A stretch of DNA of 64,000 nt from Planctomycetota bacterium (GTDB taxonomy: Bacteria > Planctomycetota > JAJSAM01 > JAJVHW01), in the NCBI GenBank assembly GCA_021414065.1, contig JAIOPE010000037.1, forward strand, positions 87,960 to 151,959, written 5' to 3'. Below, one piece after another: positions 1-9,322 of this stretch. The position numbers were made by a program, and so were the translations under genes. Positions within the stretch are counted from its first letter, which is position 1; each line of letters opens with the position of its first letter. A model generated the notes under the pieces. That model was not told where the DNA came from. It searched no databases and saw only the letters and a list, made by a program, of their open reading frames with translations.

Positions 1-112
1 TGGTGCCGTGCTGCCTGACCGTGACGACTTCCGGCCGCCGCGTCGCCACCCAGATCACCGCGGCGACGAGGAGCAGGGCGAGTACCGCGATCCCGATTTT
101 CAGTCCGGTCAT
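1..112 (-). CDS. N-terminus of a membrane-anchored protein (partial, runs off the left edge)
   Basis: Reverse complement of 1-112 reads MTGLKIGIAVLALLLVAAVIWVATRRPEVVTVRQHGT without a stop; start ATG lies 12 bp past the UbiD stop; single TM-like segment. Confidence 0.55.
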   Translation of the reverse strand, partial: MTGLKIGIAVLALLLVAAVIWVATRRPEVVTVRQHGT

Positions 113-123
113 AGGGGTCTCCT

Positions 124-1899
124 TCAGACCGGGATACCGTATTCCTTCCAACGTCGGTCCACCAGGTCACGGGTCGGCGCGTCCACCTCGAGGACCTCGG
201 GGTACCACGGCTTCATGCGGCAGTCGAAGACGACGGGCGGTTCGAGGCCGACGTGGAACCGCGCGACGTGCTGCGCGCGGCCGTGGATGTCACCCGCCGG
301 CTCCATGCGGGTGAAGGTCGTCCAGAGGAACAACTCGGTCGTCGCCGTGGCCTCGGCGGCGTCGTCCACGAGGACGATCAGCGGCCAGTCGCGGAAGCCC
401 TCGAACGCGGCGATGCGCGCGGCCTGGCCGGGTTCGTCGGCGTAGGGGCGGCCCGCGACGACGAGACACCCGCGGCAGAACGGCTTCGCGGCGCGGACGC
501 CGTCGGGGAGCGGGGCGCCGGAGTCGAAGCGCTCGGGCAGCGCGCGGACGGCGTCGCCGAGACCGAGGAGCATCGCCTTGCTGCCGTGGTTCACCTTCGG
601 GCCGGTGTAGTCGAGCGAGTCCTGCGACGTCTGGCTGACGACGATCAGGTCGCGGCTCCAGTCCACACGGGCGAGCACGGTCTCGAACGTCGTCCGGAAG
701 TCGGCGAGGTCCACGTCGCGGTCGGTCATCAACACGAACTTCGTCAGCGAGAGTTGCCCCTCGCCCAGGATGCGGAACCCCGACGCGATCGCCTCGCGGG
801 GGTAGCGGTCCCGGACGACCGCCCCGGCGAGCGAGTGGAAGCCCGTCTCGCCGTAGCTCCAGAGCTTCCGCACGCTCGGCATGACGAGCGGGAAGAGCGG
901 CGCGAGCAGGTCCTGGAGGTAATCGCCGAGGTGGAAGTCCTCCTGGCGCGGGCGGCCGACGACGGTCGCCGGGAAGATCGCGTCCTTCCGGCGGAAGACC
1001 TTCTTCACGCGGAAGACGGGGTAGTCGTGGACGAGGCTGTTGTAGCCGTAGTGGTCGCCGAACGGGCCCTCGGCGCGCCGCACGCCGGGAGGCGCCTCGC
1101 CGACGAACGCGAACTCGGCGCTCGCGATGAGCGGATGCGGGCCCTTGTCGTGGACGCGCGGCAGGCGCTCGCCGAGGACCATGCTCGCGAGGAGCAACTC
1201 GGGGACGTCCTCCGGCAGCGGCGCGATGGCGGCGAGGGTCAGCGCCGGCGGACCGCCGAGGAACACCGTCACCGGCAGCGCCTGCCCCGCCTTCTCGGCC
1301 TCGTAGAGGTGGAACCCGCAACCCTTGTGGATCTGGAAGTGCAGGCCGGTCTCGGCCGGGCCGTGGATCTGCATGCGGTACATGCCGAGGTTCGGCTTCT
1401 GCGTGTGCGGGTGGTGCGTCAGGACGAGCGGCAGGGTGAAGAACGGGCCCCCGTCGGAGTGCCAGCTCGTGAGGGCGGGCAGACGGTCGAGGCGCGGCGC
1501 CTCTTCGACCTCGGTGACGGGCCCGGAGCCGACGCGCTTCATCCCGACGCGAAGCGCGGGGGCCGCGAGATCGCGGAAACTCCAGAGCTTCCCGAGCGTC
1601 GGCGGCAGCAACGTCTCGGCGGCTTCGACGACCCGTTCGAGGAACTGCTTCGGACGCGCGCCGAACGCGAGGTTCACCCGCTCGGCCGTTCCGTAGAGGT
1701 TCGTCACGAGCGGGAAGTCGGCGCCGCGCGGGTTGCGGAAAAGGAGCGCCGGGCCGCCCTTGGCGATCACGCGTCGGTGGATCTCGGCGATCTCGAGGCG
1801 CGGGTCCACCTCGGCGGTGATCTCGACGAGGTCCCCGCGGGCGCGGAGGGCGTCGAGGTACGAGCGCAGGTCGCGGAAGGGACCCATGGGATGCGGCAT
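124..1899 (-). CDS. ubiD: UbiD family decarboxylase
   Basis: 591 aa; UbiD-like N-terminus FRDLRSYLDALRARGDLVEITAEVDPRLEIAEIHRR, FGDHYGYNSLVHDYPVFRV and prFMN-enzyme-like C-terminal regions. Confidence 0.88.
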   Translation of the reverse strand: MPHPMGPFRDLRSYLDALRARGDLVEITAEVDPRLEIAEIHRRVIAKGGPALLFRNPRGADFPLVTNLYGTAERVNLAFGARPKQFLERVVEAAETLLPPTLGKLWSFRDLAAPALRVGMKRVGSGPVTEVEEAPRLDRLPALTSWHSDGGPFFTLPLVLTHHPHTQKPNLGMYRMQIHGPAETGLHFQIHKGCGFHLYEAEKAGQALPVTVFLGGPPALTLAAIAPLPEDVPELLLASMVLGERLPRVHDKGPHPLIASAEFAFVGEAPPGVRRAEGPFGDHYGYNSLVHDYPVFRVKKVFRRKDAIFPATVVGRPRQEDFHLGDYLQDLLAPLFPLVMPSVRKLWSYGETGFHSLAGAVVRDRYPREAIASGFRILGEGQLSLTKFVLMTDRDVDLADFRTTFETVLARVDWSRDLIVVSQTSQDSLDYTGPKVNHGSKAMLLGLGDAVRALPERFDSGAPLPDGVRAAKPFCRGCLVVAGRPYADEPGQAARIAAFEGFRDWPLIVLVDDAAEATATTELFLWTTFTRMEPAGDIHGRAQHVARFHVGLEPPVVFDCRMKPWYPEVLEVDAPTRDLVDRRWKEYGIPV

Positions 1900-2203
1900 C
1901 GGTGCAATCTCCCGTCTGGCCTGGATCCTGCACGAAGGTCCGCAGGACGACGGCTCGTGACGCAGACACCGCTTGCATCACGAGCCGCCTCGCGGCACCT
2001 CCGCCGATCGACGCACCGCCCTGGAGTCGTCCGGGCGCGGAGCTCGGTGCATGATCTGGGCCGGGGAGCTCGAAAGGCAGGAACTCCCGCGTGTGGGACC
2101 GGCGCCAGGTGCCCGGACGCCCGGAACCGGACCATCTCGCGTGGCGGATCGAGAGACGTGGGTTGCGACACGAGCCCCCGGCTGCCGATAGAGTCCCATA
2201 TCC

Positions 2204-3406
2204 ATGACTCCATCCAGCACGTGCGACGTCTGCGGTACGGTCAACGTCCTATTGACGGGCCGGTGCATCGCATGCGGGCAACCGATGGCAGCGCCGCCGG
2301 CGCCGGCCCGCGCGGAGCCGGCGCGGCCGACGCGCGCGTCGGCAGAGCACCTGACGCCGCCGGCGGGCGGTCCGCCGCCGCGTTCTGCGTCGCTCGAGGA
2401 CTCTGCCACGGCGACGACCGGCGAGCACGGCGAGACGGTCGCCGACGCGGCGCCGAGCGCCGAAGTGTCGCCCGAGGATCGCACGGCCCCCGTCGAGGAC
2501 GCCGCCGTGGCGCACGCCCACGCGGTCGCGGCCGTGGAACTCGAGTTGCCGACCATCCCCGTTCCGCCGCGCCCGGCGACACCCCCCGAAGCGCCCCCTC
2601 GGCCGGCGCCGGCCGCCGCGGACCTCGATGACTCCGCACTTCGACACACCGTCGATGAGCAGGTCTTCGGTCCCGGCCGCACACCCCCGGCTGCGACCGC
2701 CCCTGGATCGCGGATCCCGAGCGGCACGCTCGCCGCGAACGAGTCGCCGCGCGCGGTGCGCGGTGGCGCGCCGGAGCCCACGTATCTGGTCCGCCTGCTG
2801 TTGCCCGAGGGCGACAAGCGCGCCATCGAAGTCGGCGGCGACCCGGTGAAGATCGGATCCGGCCTCGACGAGATCGGTCTCGCCGGCGACCCTCGAATAC
2901 GCGCCGGCGAAGGCACGCTCGTCGTCACAGACGGCAGGCTCTGGCTCGACGTCGACCCGGCCTCGACTGGGATCTACCGGCGGCTGGACGGAGAAGAGGA
3001 ACTGGCCGACGGCGACGTCGTGCTCATCGGCGAGATCGCAGCGGCGTACCAGGCCACGCCTGCGGCCCCGGCGTTGGCGCCCGACGCGCAGGTGCTCGGC
3101 GGCGCATCCGGATCGCCCTGCGGCCGCCTGGTCTTTCTCCGCCGCGACGGATCGAACGGCCCGGTGCACGACCTGCCCCACGGCAAGACGATCCTCGGCC
3201 GCACCGACGGCCACCTGAACTTCCCCGCAGACACGCGGCTCTCGCGCCGCCACGCCCGGTTCTACGCGGCCGATGGGAAGGTGACCGTGGAGGACCTCGA
3301 CAGCCGCAACGGGACGTATCTGCGCGTTCGCGCGCGGCGGCGGCTGGACACGGGAGATGCTCTGAGGATCGGCTCCGCCGGCGTTCAGATTCGCAGCGGC
3401 GGGTAG
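2204..3406 (+). CDS. Zinc-ribbon/FHA domain protein
   Basis: N-terminal CDVCGTVNVLLTGRCIACG zinc ribbon, Pro/Ala-rich linker, C-terminal FHA signature (TILGRTDGHLNFPADTRLSRRHARF..DLDSRNGTYLR). Confidence 0.8.
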   Translation: MTPSSTCDVCGTVNVLLTGRCIACGQPMAAPPAPARAEPARPTRASAEHLTPPAGGPPPRSASLEDSATATTGEHGETVADAAPSAEVSPEDRTAPVEDAAVAHAHAVAAVELELPTIPVPPRPATPPEAPPRPAPAAADLDDSALRHTVDEQVFGPGRTPPAATAPGSRIPSGTLAANESPRAVRGGAPEPTYLVRLLLPEGDKRAIEVGGDPVKIGSGLDEIGLAGDPRIRAGEGTLVVTDGRLWLDVDPASTGIYRRLDGEEELADGDVVLIGEIAAAYQATPAAPALAPDAQVLGGASGSPCGRLVFLRRDGSNGPVHDLPHGKTILGRTDGHLNFPADTRLSRRHARFYAADGKVTVEDLDSRNGTYLRVRARRRLDTGDALRIGSAGVQIRSGG

Positions 3407-3430
3407 ACGGTTTCCCTGCGAGGAGGGTGC

Positions 3431-5926
3431 TTGCCGAAGGGAAGGGACTCACGTAGCGACAGCGCACCGCGCCGCGGCGGCGGGCCGCGCCGTTCCGGCG
3501 CCCGGACCCGTGCGCCCGGCGACAGCGCCGCGATGCGCCGGACCGAGCAGGACGCCGTCTCGGGGAACGTCGGCGGCGGCGACCCGTCCGCGGCGGTGAA
3601 CGCCGCCCCCGCAGCGAACTCGGTCGTGGATCGGCGCCCGCGCTACGACGTCGGTGAACTCGTCGGGTCGGGCTCGCAAGGCCACGTCTACAAGGTCTGG
3701 GACCGCGACCTCTCGCGCCCGGTCGCGATGAAAGTGCTCCGCGCGGAGTCGGCCGCGAACTCGCAGCTCGTCTGGCAGTTCTACGCCGAGGCGCGGCGCA
3801 CGGGATCGCTCGAGCACGCGTGCATCCCGGCCGTCTACGAACTCGGGAGCACGACGACCGGCGAGCCGTACTTCACGATGCGACTGGTCCAGGGGCGGAC
3901 GCTGCACGACGTACTGCAGGACCTGCGCCGGGGCGACGAGCGGACCGTTCAGAAGTACACGTTGACGCGGCTCGTCCAGATGCTCCAGCGGATCGCCCAC
4001 GCGCTCCACTACGCGCACTCGAAGTCGCTCGTCCACCGCGACCTCAAGCCGGGGAACATCGCGATCGCGGACCACGAGGAGGTGCTGATCCTCGACTGGG
4101 GCCTCTCGAAGCGCGTCGAGGTGCGTCCCGAGGAACGCTCCGGGACCACCGCACTGCTCGACGCGACGCTCGACGGCCAGCTCAAGGGCACGCCGCTCTA
4201 CATGGCGCCCGAGCAGGCCAGGGGCGACGCGGACCGCGTGGACCGGCGCACCGACGTGTTCGCGCTGGGCGCAATGCTCTACGAGATCCTCTCGCTCCAG
4301 CCGCCGTACGAGGGCACGACCGTCAGCGAAGTCGTCCGGGAGGCGCGCAAGTGCGCGATCCGTGCCCCTTCGGTCCGCGCACCGGGACGCGACATCCCGA
4401 AGCCGCTCGAACAGACCGCCATGCGCGCGCTCTCTTCCCAGCCGGACGGTCGGCACGCGACCGCAGCGGCGTTTGCGGAGGAGCTGCAGGCCTGGCTCGA
4501 CGGCTCTCGCGAGCGCGAAGCACGCCGCTCGGAAGCCGACTCGCTCCTGCGGGTCGCGTTGCAGGTCGCCAAGCGTTCCGAGGAACTGCGCGTTCTCGCG
4601 GAGGATTCGGAGCGCAAGGCGAAGGCGCTTCTGGAGCGGATCGAGCCGTGGGCCACCGCGGCTGAGAAGTCCGAGATGTGGTCGCTCGAGGACCGGGCCG
4701 TGGACTCGCTCGCGAAAGCTGCCCAAGCCGACGCGCGCGTGGTGGAACTGGCCTCGCGCGCGCTCGCGCACCAGCCCGACGACCCGACCGGCCGCGAGTT
4801 GCTGGCGAGAATGTACCTGAGACTTCACCGCGAGGCCCTGGCGCGCGAGGACTTCACCGCCGCCGAGTGGCTGCTGAAGATGGTGCGCTTCTACGACGAC
4901 GGCACCGTCGCGGCCGACCTGCGCGAAGACGCCCGGCTCGCGGTCGCGACCGAGACCGAAGGCGCGACCGCCACGCTGTTCAAGTACGACGAACGGGGCC
5001 GGCGGCTCGTCGCCCGCGAAGAGATCTCCACACAGATGTCGCCGGCGATCTGGGAAGGACTCCCCCACGGCCGCTACTTGGTCCAGGTCCGGTCGCCATC
5101 GGGGGCGACCGCGAACCTGCCCGCCCTGCTCGCCCCCGCCGGTCGGCGTACGCTCGTGGTCGCCGCAGCCGTGCTGGACCCGCCGCCGGAGGGGTTCGTG
5201 GTCGTGCCGGGCGGCACCTACCTGTGCGGCGAGCGCCCCCAGACCGTCGAGTCCACGCTGCAGACGTTCTGGATCGGCAGACTTCCCGTGCTGCTGCGCG
5301 AGTACTCCCGCTGGCTGGACGCGCTCTGGACGACCGACCGTGAGGCCGTCACGCCGCACATCCCGTGGACGCCGGGCCACGGCCAACTGCTCCAGCGCGG
5401 CCCGAAGGGATTCGAGTGGTGTCCCGCCGCGCCACTCGCCGACCAGCCCATCCAAGGCCACCCCGACCTGCCTGCGGTCGGCGTCTCCCGGGTGAGCGCG
5501 AGTGCCTACGCCGCCTGGGTCGGCACCCAGCTCGGCGCGCAAGCGCGTGCCGGGAGCCGGGTTGTGAGCCTGCCGTCGGACGCGCAGTGGGAGAAGGCGG
5601 CTCGCGGAAGCGACGGTCGCATTCACCCCTGGGGCGACCGGTTCGACCCGACGTTCTGCTCCATGGCTCAGTCGAGCGCGGATCGTGCCGCGCTGCGCCC
5701 AGCAGGGACGTTCCCCGCCGACGTGAGTCCGTACGGCGCGCGCGACCTGGCCGGCAACGTGCGCGAGTGGACCCGCGACGACGACCCGTCCGACCGCCGG
5801 TCGGCTCTCGCGCGCGGTGGCGCGTGGAACCTGCCCGCCGCGCACTGCCGCGCGGTCACTCGGTGGTCCCTCGACCCGCACACGCGCAGTTCGAACATCG
5901 GGTTCCGCCTCGTGATCGAGCGCTGA
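3431..5926 (+). CDS. Serine/threonine protein kinase with C-terminal formylglycine-generating-enzyme/SUMF1 domain
   Basis: Kinase motifs GSGSQGHVYKVWD, HRDLKPGNIAI, DWGLSK, APEQARG; C-terminal PGGTYLCGE...ARDLAGNVREWTRDD...RGGAWN..SSNIGFRL. Start may be the TTG at 3431 or a downstream ATG (3532). Confidence 0.87.
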   Translation: MPKGRDSRSDSAPRRGGGPRRSGARTRAPGDSAAMRRTEQDAVSGNVGGGDPSAAVNAAPAANSVVDRRPRYDVGELVGSGSQGHVYKVWDRDLSRPVAMKVLRAESAANSQLVWQFYAEARRTGSLEHACIPAVYELGSTTTGEPYFTMRLVQGRTLHDVLQDLRRGDERTVQKYTLTRLVQMLQRIAHALHYAHSKSLVHRDLKPGNIAIADHEEVLILDWGLSKRVEVRPEERSGTTALLDATLDGQLKGTPLYMAPEQARGDADRVDRRTDVFALGAMLYEILSLQPPYEGTTVSEVVREARKCAIRAPSVRAPGRDIPKPLEQTAMRALSSQPDGRHATAAAFAEELQAWLDGSREREARRSEADSLLRVALQVAKRSEELRVLAEDSERKAKALLERIEPWATAAEKSEMWSLEDRAVDSLAKAAQADARVVELASRALAHQPDDPTGRELLARMYLRLHREALAREDFTAAEWLLKMVRFYDDGTVAADLREDARLAVATETEGATATLFKYDERGRRLVAREEISTQMSPAIWEGLPHGRYLVQVRSPSGATANLPALLAPAGRRTLVVAAAVLDPPPEGFVVVPGGTYLCGERPQTVESTLQTFWIGRLPVLLREYSRWLDALWTTDREAVTPHIPWTPGHGQLLQRGPKGFEWCPAAPLADQPIQGHPDLPAVGVSRVSASAYAAWVGTQLGAQARAGSRVVSLPSDAQWEKAARGSDGRIHPWGDRFDPTFCSMAQSSADRAALRPAGTFPADVSPYGARDLAGNVREWTRDDDPSDRRSALARGGAWNLPAAHCRAVTRWSLDPHTRSSNIGFRLVIER

Positions 5927-5940
5927 AGGGGTCTCCCCTT
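5926..5940 (+). terminator. Short hairpin after the kinase stop codon (possible terminator)
   Basis: AAGGGG-tct-CCCCTT, 6-bp perfect stem overlapping the TGA; no strong T tract. Confidence 0.35.
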
Positions 5941-6020
5941 GGGTTGCTGAGCGCGCTCCAGCCTGAAACTCGGGGGCAGGATTGACGCACGCGTTCCTCC
6001 GCGACGCGCCTCCGCTGAGC

Positions 6021-6093
6021 AGAGCGGCCGGGCCGGACCGAGGAGAACGCGACGTGGCGCTCGTGGTGGCGTTCCCGACGAGGTAGGCACGAG
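6021..6093 (-). repeat. Dispersed intergenic repeat, copy 1
   Basis: Reverse complement (ctcgtgcctacctcgtcgggaacgccaccacgagcgccacgtcgcgttctcctcggtccggcccggccgct) matches 49795-49864 with about 8 mismatches in 71 by manual alignment. Confidence 0.75.
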
Positions 6094-6231
6094 CAGCGGA
6101 CGATACCGGAGGACGACGGCGCCGAGTCGTCCCGCTCGTCTCATTCCGAGAGCCGGGACGCAGCTCAGATTCCCGAACCGAAGTCCCGATACGGACGGCA
6201 TCGGCCCTGTGGCCGTCGGAATCCGACCAAC

Positions 6232-7194
6232 ATGACGCCAAGCCCCCGAGTACTGGTGGTGGACGACGACCCACGCGTGGTCGGTCTGCTTCAGGCGTAC
6301 TTCAACGACAAGCGCTGGGAGTGCGTGACCGCCGCCGACGGCGATCAGGGCTTTGCCTTGGCTCGCGACTCGCGATTTGACCTGCTGCTCGTGGATCTCG
6401 GCCTCCCGGGGATGGACGGAATCGCGGTCACTCGCGAAGTCCACGCCGCGTGCCCGGGCGTTCCCGTGATCCTGATGACCGGAAACGCGTCCACCGACAA
6501 TGCGATTCGGGCGCTGCGCCACGGCGCGGCGGACTTCATCACGAAGCCGTTCCACCTTCGCACCCTCGACGAGGCGATCGACCGCGCCCTGGCCTCGCGC
6601 GCCGGCGCCTCGGACTGTGTGAAGTCGCCTCCGGTGGTGTTGCACGACGCCTCCACAGACGAGACGCTGCGCCGTTCCGTCAGCGATCTGCTCACGATGC
6701 TCGAGTCCGACCCTTCGGCGTCCACGTTCACCGAACCCGCGCCCGAGCACTTCTCCGATCTCGCCCGCACCGAGTTGCTCGTGGGCGCCCTCGCCGATGC
6801 GATGTCGCTCTCGCAGGCGGAGGCACACGTGATGCGCTGGGCGGCGCGCCTCTCCACGGCCGACGTCGAGCGCCTCGGGGCCCTCGAACGCCTCGGGGCG
6901 GCGGCGCGAATCGCGCGGATGCGTCACGAGCGGTGGGACGGGACGGGCCCCCAGGGCGTGCGCGACCAGTCGATCCCGCTGGAGTCGCGCTGCCTGGCAG
7001 TCGCCGAAGCCGCCGTGGCCGCCGCGAACCCGGACTCCACGCTGCCGCTCGACGACATGCATGCAGTGCTCGCGCGAGGCGCCGGGAAGGCTTTCGATCC
7101 GTCCATCGCGCGCCTGTGCCGAGATCTGCCTGAGGACTTGTTCGTGCTGGTCGCATCGCGGAACCCAGCCGAAGCCCTCAGCGTCCGCGACTGA
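6232..7194 (+). CDS. Response regulator with degenerate HD-GYP-like output domain
   Basis: Receiver VLVVDDD..LLLVDLGLPGMDG..ILMTGNAS..FITKPF; C-terminal RHERWDGTGPQG..IPLESRCLAVAEA resembles the HD-GYP motif. Confidence 0.82.
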   Translation: MTPSPRVLVVDDDPRVVGLLQAYFNDKRWECVTAADGDQGFALARDSRFDLLLVDLGLPGMDGIAVTREVHAACPGVPVILMTGNASTDNAIRALRHGAADFITKPFHLRTLDEAIDRALASRAGASDCVKSPPVVLHDASTDETLRRSVSDLLTMLESDPSASTFTEPAPEHFSDLARTELLVGALADAMSLSQAEAHVMRWAARLSTADVERLGALERLGAAARIARMRHERWDGTGPQGVRDQSIPLESRCLAVAEAAVAAANPDSTLPLDDMHAVLARGAGKAFDPSIARLCRDLPEDLFVLVASRNPAEALSVRD

Positions 7195-7448
7195 CCGCCG
7201 GGCCCGGGACCCGAGCGTCCCGGCCTCCGTCGGCCACGCCGCCGCCGAACCGCATCGCGTCGGCGGATGCACCGCGCCAACTCCCGCTCGCGCGGTCGAA
7301 TTGTGTCGCTGCGGCGTCGTCTGCACAGCCGGCCCAACCCGCCGTGGTTCGCGGCGGCACGAAGGTGCTGCCAAGTGACTCTTGTCCCTCCCGCGAGGCC
7401 TAGGTAGAACCTCGGCGCAGATTGTCACTTCCGGGAGCCGGGCGAACC

Positions 7449-9311
7449 ATGACAGGCACGACAGGCATGACACCAGGTAGTCCGAGCAACCGCGCGACGC
7501 CCCTCCGGAGCCGACGCGGCCCTGCGACCGCTGTCACCATTGCGTTCGCTGCCGTGCTGGCCTTCGGTGCAGGCATCGCGGCGTCGCCGCGGGCCGGGGA
7601 AGCCCGCGCACAGGGCGTCCCGCTCGAGCTCGAAGATGTCCGGGATCTCGTCTCGCGTTGCGTGCACTTCGCCCGTCGCACCCCCGGCACCCCGGCGCTC
7701 TCGATCGCAGTCACCGACGTCGAGGGCAACGCGCTCGGCGTCTTCCACATGAACGGCGTGCCCGCACCCGCTTCGATGCTGACGGACGTGCTCGCGGCCG
7801 ACTCCCGCGAGCGACGCACGGCCCGCGCCCTTGCGAAAGCGGGTACCGCCTCGTACTTCTCGAGCGACCAGGAGACGTTCTCCACGCGCACGGCCGCGTT
7901 CATCATCCAGGACCACTTCCCGCCCGGCGTGCGGTTCATGCCGGCCGGTCCGCTCTACGGCGTCGAGTTCTCGAGCTTCGCCGGGTCGGACGTCAACGAG
8001 ATCGCGTATCCGCGGCCCGCTGCCGGGTTCGAGGCGCGCGTCCGCGGCGACCTGGGCGGGATCGGGCTCTTCAAGGGCGGGCGCCGCGTCGGCGGACTCG
8101 GCATCGACGACGGCGACGGCGGCAAGCAGATCAGCATCCCCGACCGCATCCTGTTCGGCGGCGGGGGCGCCGACGACTACCGGCTGACGCACGCGAACAT
8201 CGAACGCGGCCGGAACATCGAACAGATCGCAGTCGCCGCGGCCCGCCCGTACCTGGCGCCGCCCGACATCCGCGCGGCCCGCATCCTCGTGGGCGGCGTG
8301 CGACTCCCCTTCGCCCGCCCCGTGAACCTCGCGGACACGTCTGCCGCACCGGCCGTCCCGGGCGTGGACGGCGACTACGACGCGTCATACCCCGTGCGCG
8401 CCGCGGGGCCGATCCTGTCGCGGTTCGCAGCGGCGAGGCTCGACCCGCCGAGCGGTGCGGGCCCGGACGCCCGCTCGTACTCGGGCGAGATGCCGCTCGC
8501 CTTCGCGCCCCGCGCCGGCACCGACGGCATCCTGTCGAAGGACGACGTCCTGCAGATGCTCTGGCAGGGCGCCCGCCGGGCGAGCGTCACCCGCGGTGCG
8601 ATCCGGCGGCCCATCGGCCTCGGGATGCAGTGCTGGATCTCGGTCGTGGACACGCAGGGCGAGGTGCTCGGAGCCTTCCGCTATCAAGAGGACGCGACGC
8701 TCTTCTCGTACGACGTGGCCGTGCAGAAGGCGCGCACTGCGGCGTTCTTCTCCGACGATCGCGTCGCGTGGAGCGCCCGCGGCATCGGCACGTTCGCGCA
8801 GGCCTTCTACCCGGCGGGCCAGCAGGACGCGTACCAGGGTCCGCTCTTCCAGTTGCAGGACGGCATCACGGTCGGGCTCCTGACGGGCGGCATCCCCGCG
8901 ACGTCATTCGCGCTGCGCAACGGCATCACCGTGTTCCCCGGCGGCGTGCCCGTCTACAAGGGCGGCGTGCTCGCGGGCGCCGTCGGCGTCTCGGGCGACG
9001 GCATCGACCAGGACGACATCGTGGCGACGTCGGCATCGACGGGCTTCCAGGCACCCGGCTCGATCCGCTGCGACGCGGTGGACGGCGCAACGCTGAAGCG
9101 AAGCCTGGTGCGCGTGCTTGACCGTCTCGAATCGCACGTCCCCGCCGACCCGGGCATGTTCGACGTGTCGGGCGGCGTGGATCAGGTCGGCCTTTCGTTC
9201 TTCCACGAACGCCTCCGCGACTGCCGGAAGCGACTCCGGACCGTGCCGTTCGTGCTCGGCCCCGCCTACGTCAAGTTCCCGCGCCACCCCGGCCCGGTCA
9301 CGGTCCGTTGA
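7449..9311 (+). CDS. Exported protein with two GlcG/HbpS-like (haem-binding family) domains
   Basis: Signal-peptide-like N-terminus; PALSIAVTDVEGNALGVFHMNGVPAPAS and a second copy GMQCWISVVDTQGEVLGAFRYQEDATLFSYDVAVQKARTAAFFS; ATG at 7449 preferred over TTG 7422. Confidence 0.68.
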   Translation: MTGTTGMTPGSPSNRATPLRSRRGPATAVTIAFAAVLAFGAGIAASPRAGEARAQGVPLELEDVRDLVSRCVHFARRTPGTPALSIAVTDVEGNALGVFHMNGVPAPASMLTDVLAADSRERRTARALAKAGTASYFSSDQETFSTRTAAFIIQDHFPPGVRFMPAGPLYGVEFSSFAGSDVNEIAYPRPAAGFEARVRGDLGGIGLFKGGRRVGGLGIDDGDGGKQISIPDRILFGGGGADDYRLTHANIERGRNIEQIAVAAARPYLAPPDIRAARILVGGVRLPFARPVNLADTSAAPAVPGVDGDYDASYPVRAAGPILSRFAAARLDPPSGAGPDARSYSGEMPLAFAPRAGTDGILSKDDVLQMLWQGARRASVTRGAIRRPIGLGMQCWISVVDTQGEVLGAFRYQEDATLFSYDVAVQKARTAAFFSDDRVAWSARGIGTFAQAFYPAGQQDAYQGPLFQLQDGITVGLLTGGIPATSFALRNGITVFPGGVPVYKGGVLAGAVGVSGDGIDQDDIVATSASTGFQAPGSIRCDAVDGATLKRSLVRVLDRLESHVPADPGMFDVSGGVDQVGLSFFHERLRDCRKRLRTVPFVLGPAYVKFPRHPGPVTVR

Positions 9312-9322
9312 GGAGCCACGCC

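Noticed and set aside
253-2631. 792-aa plus-strand ORF
   Set aside because: Antisense to UbiD for most of its length, with no recognisable domain
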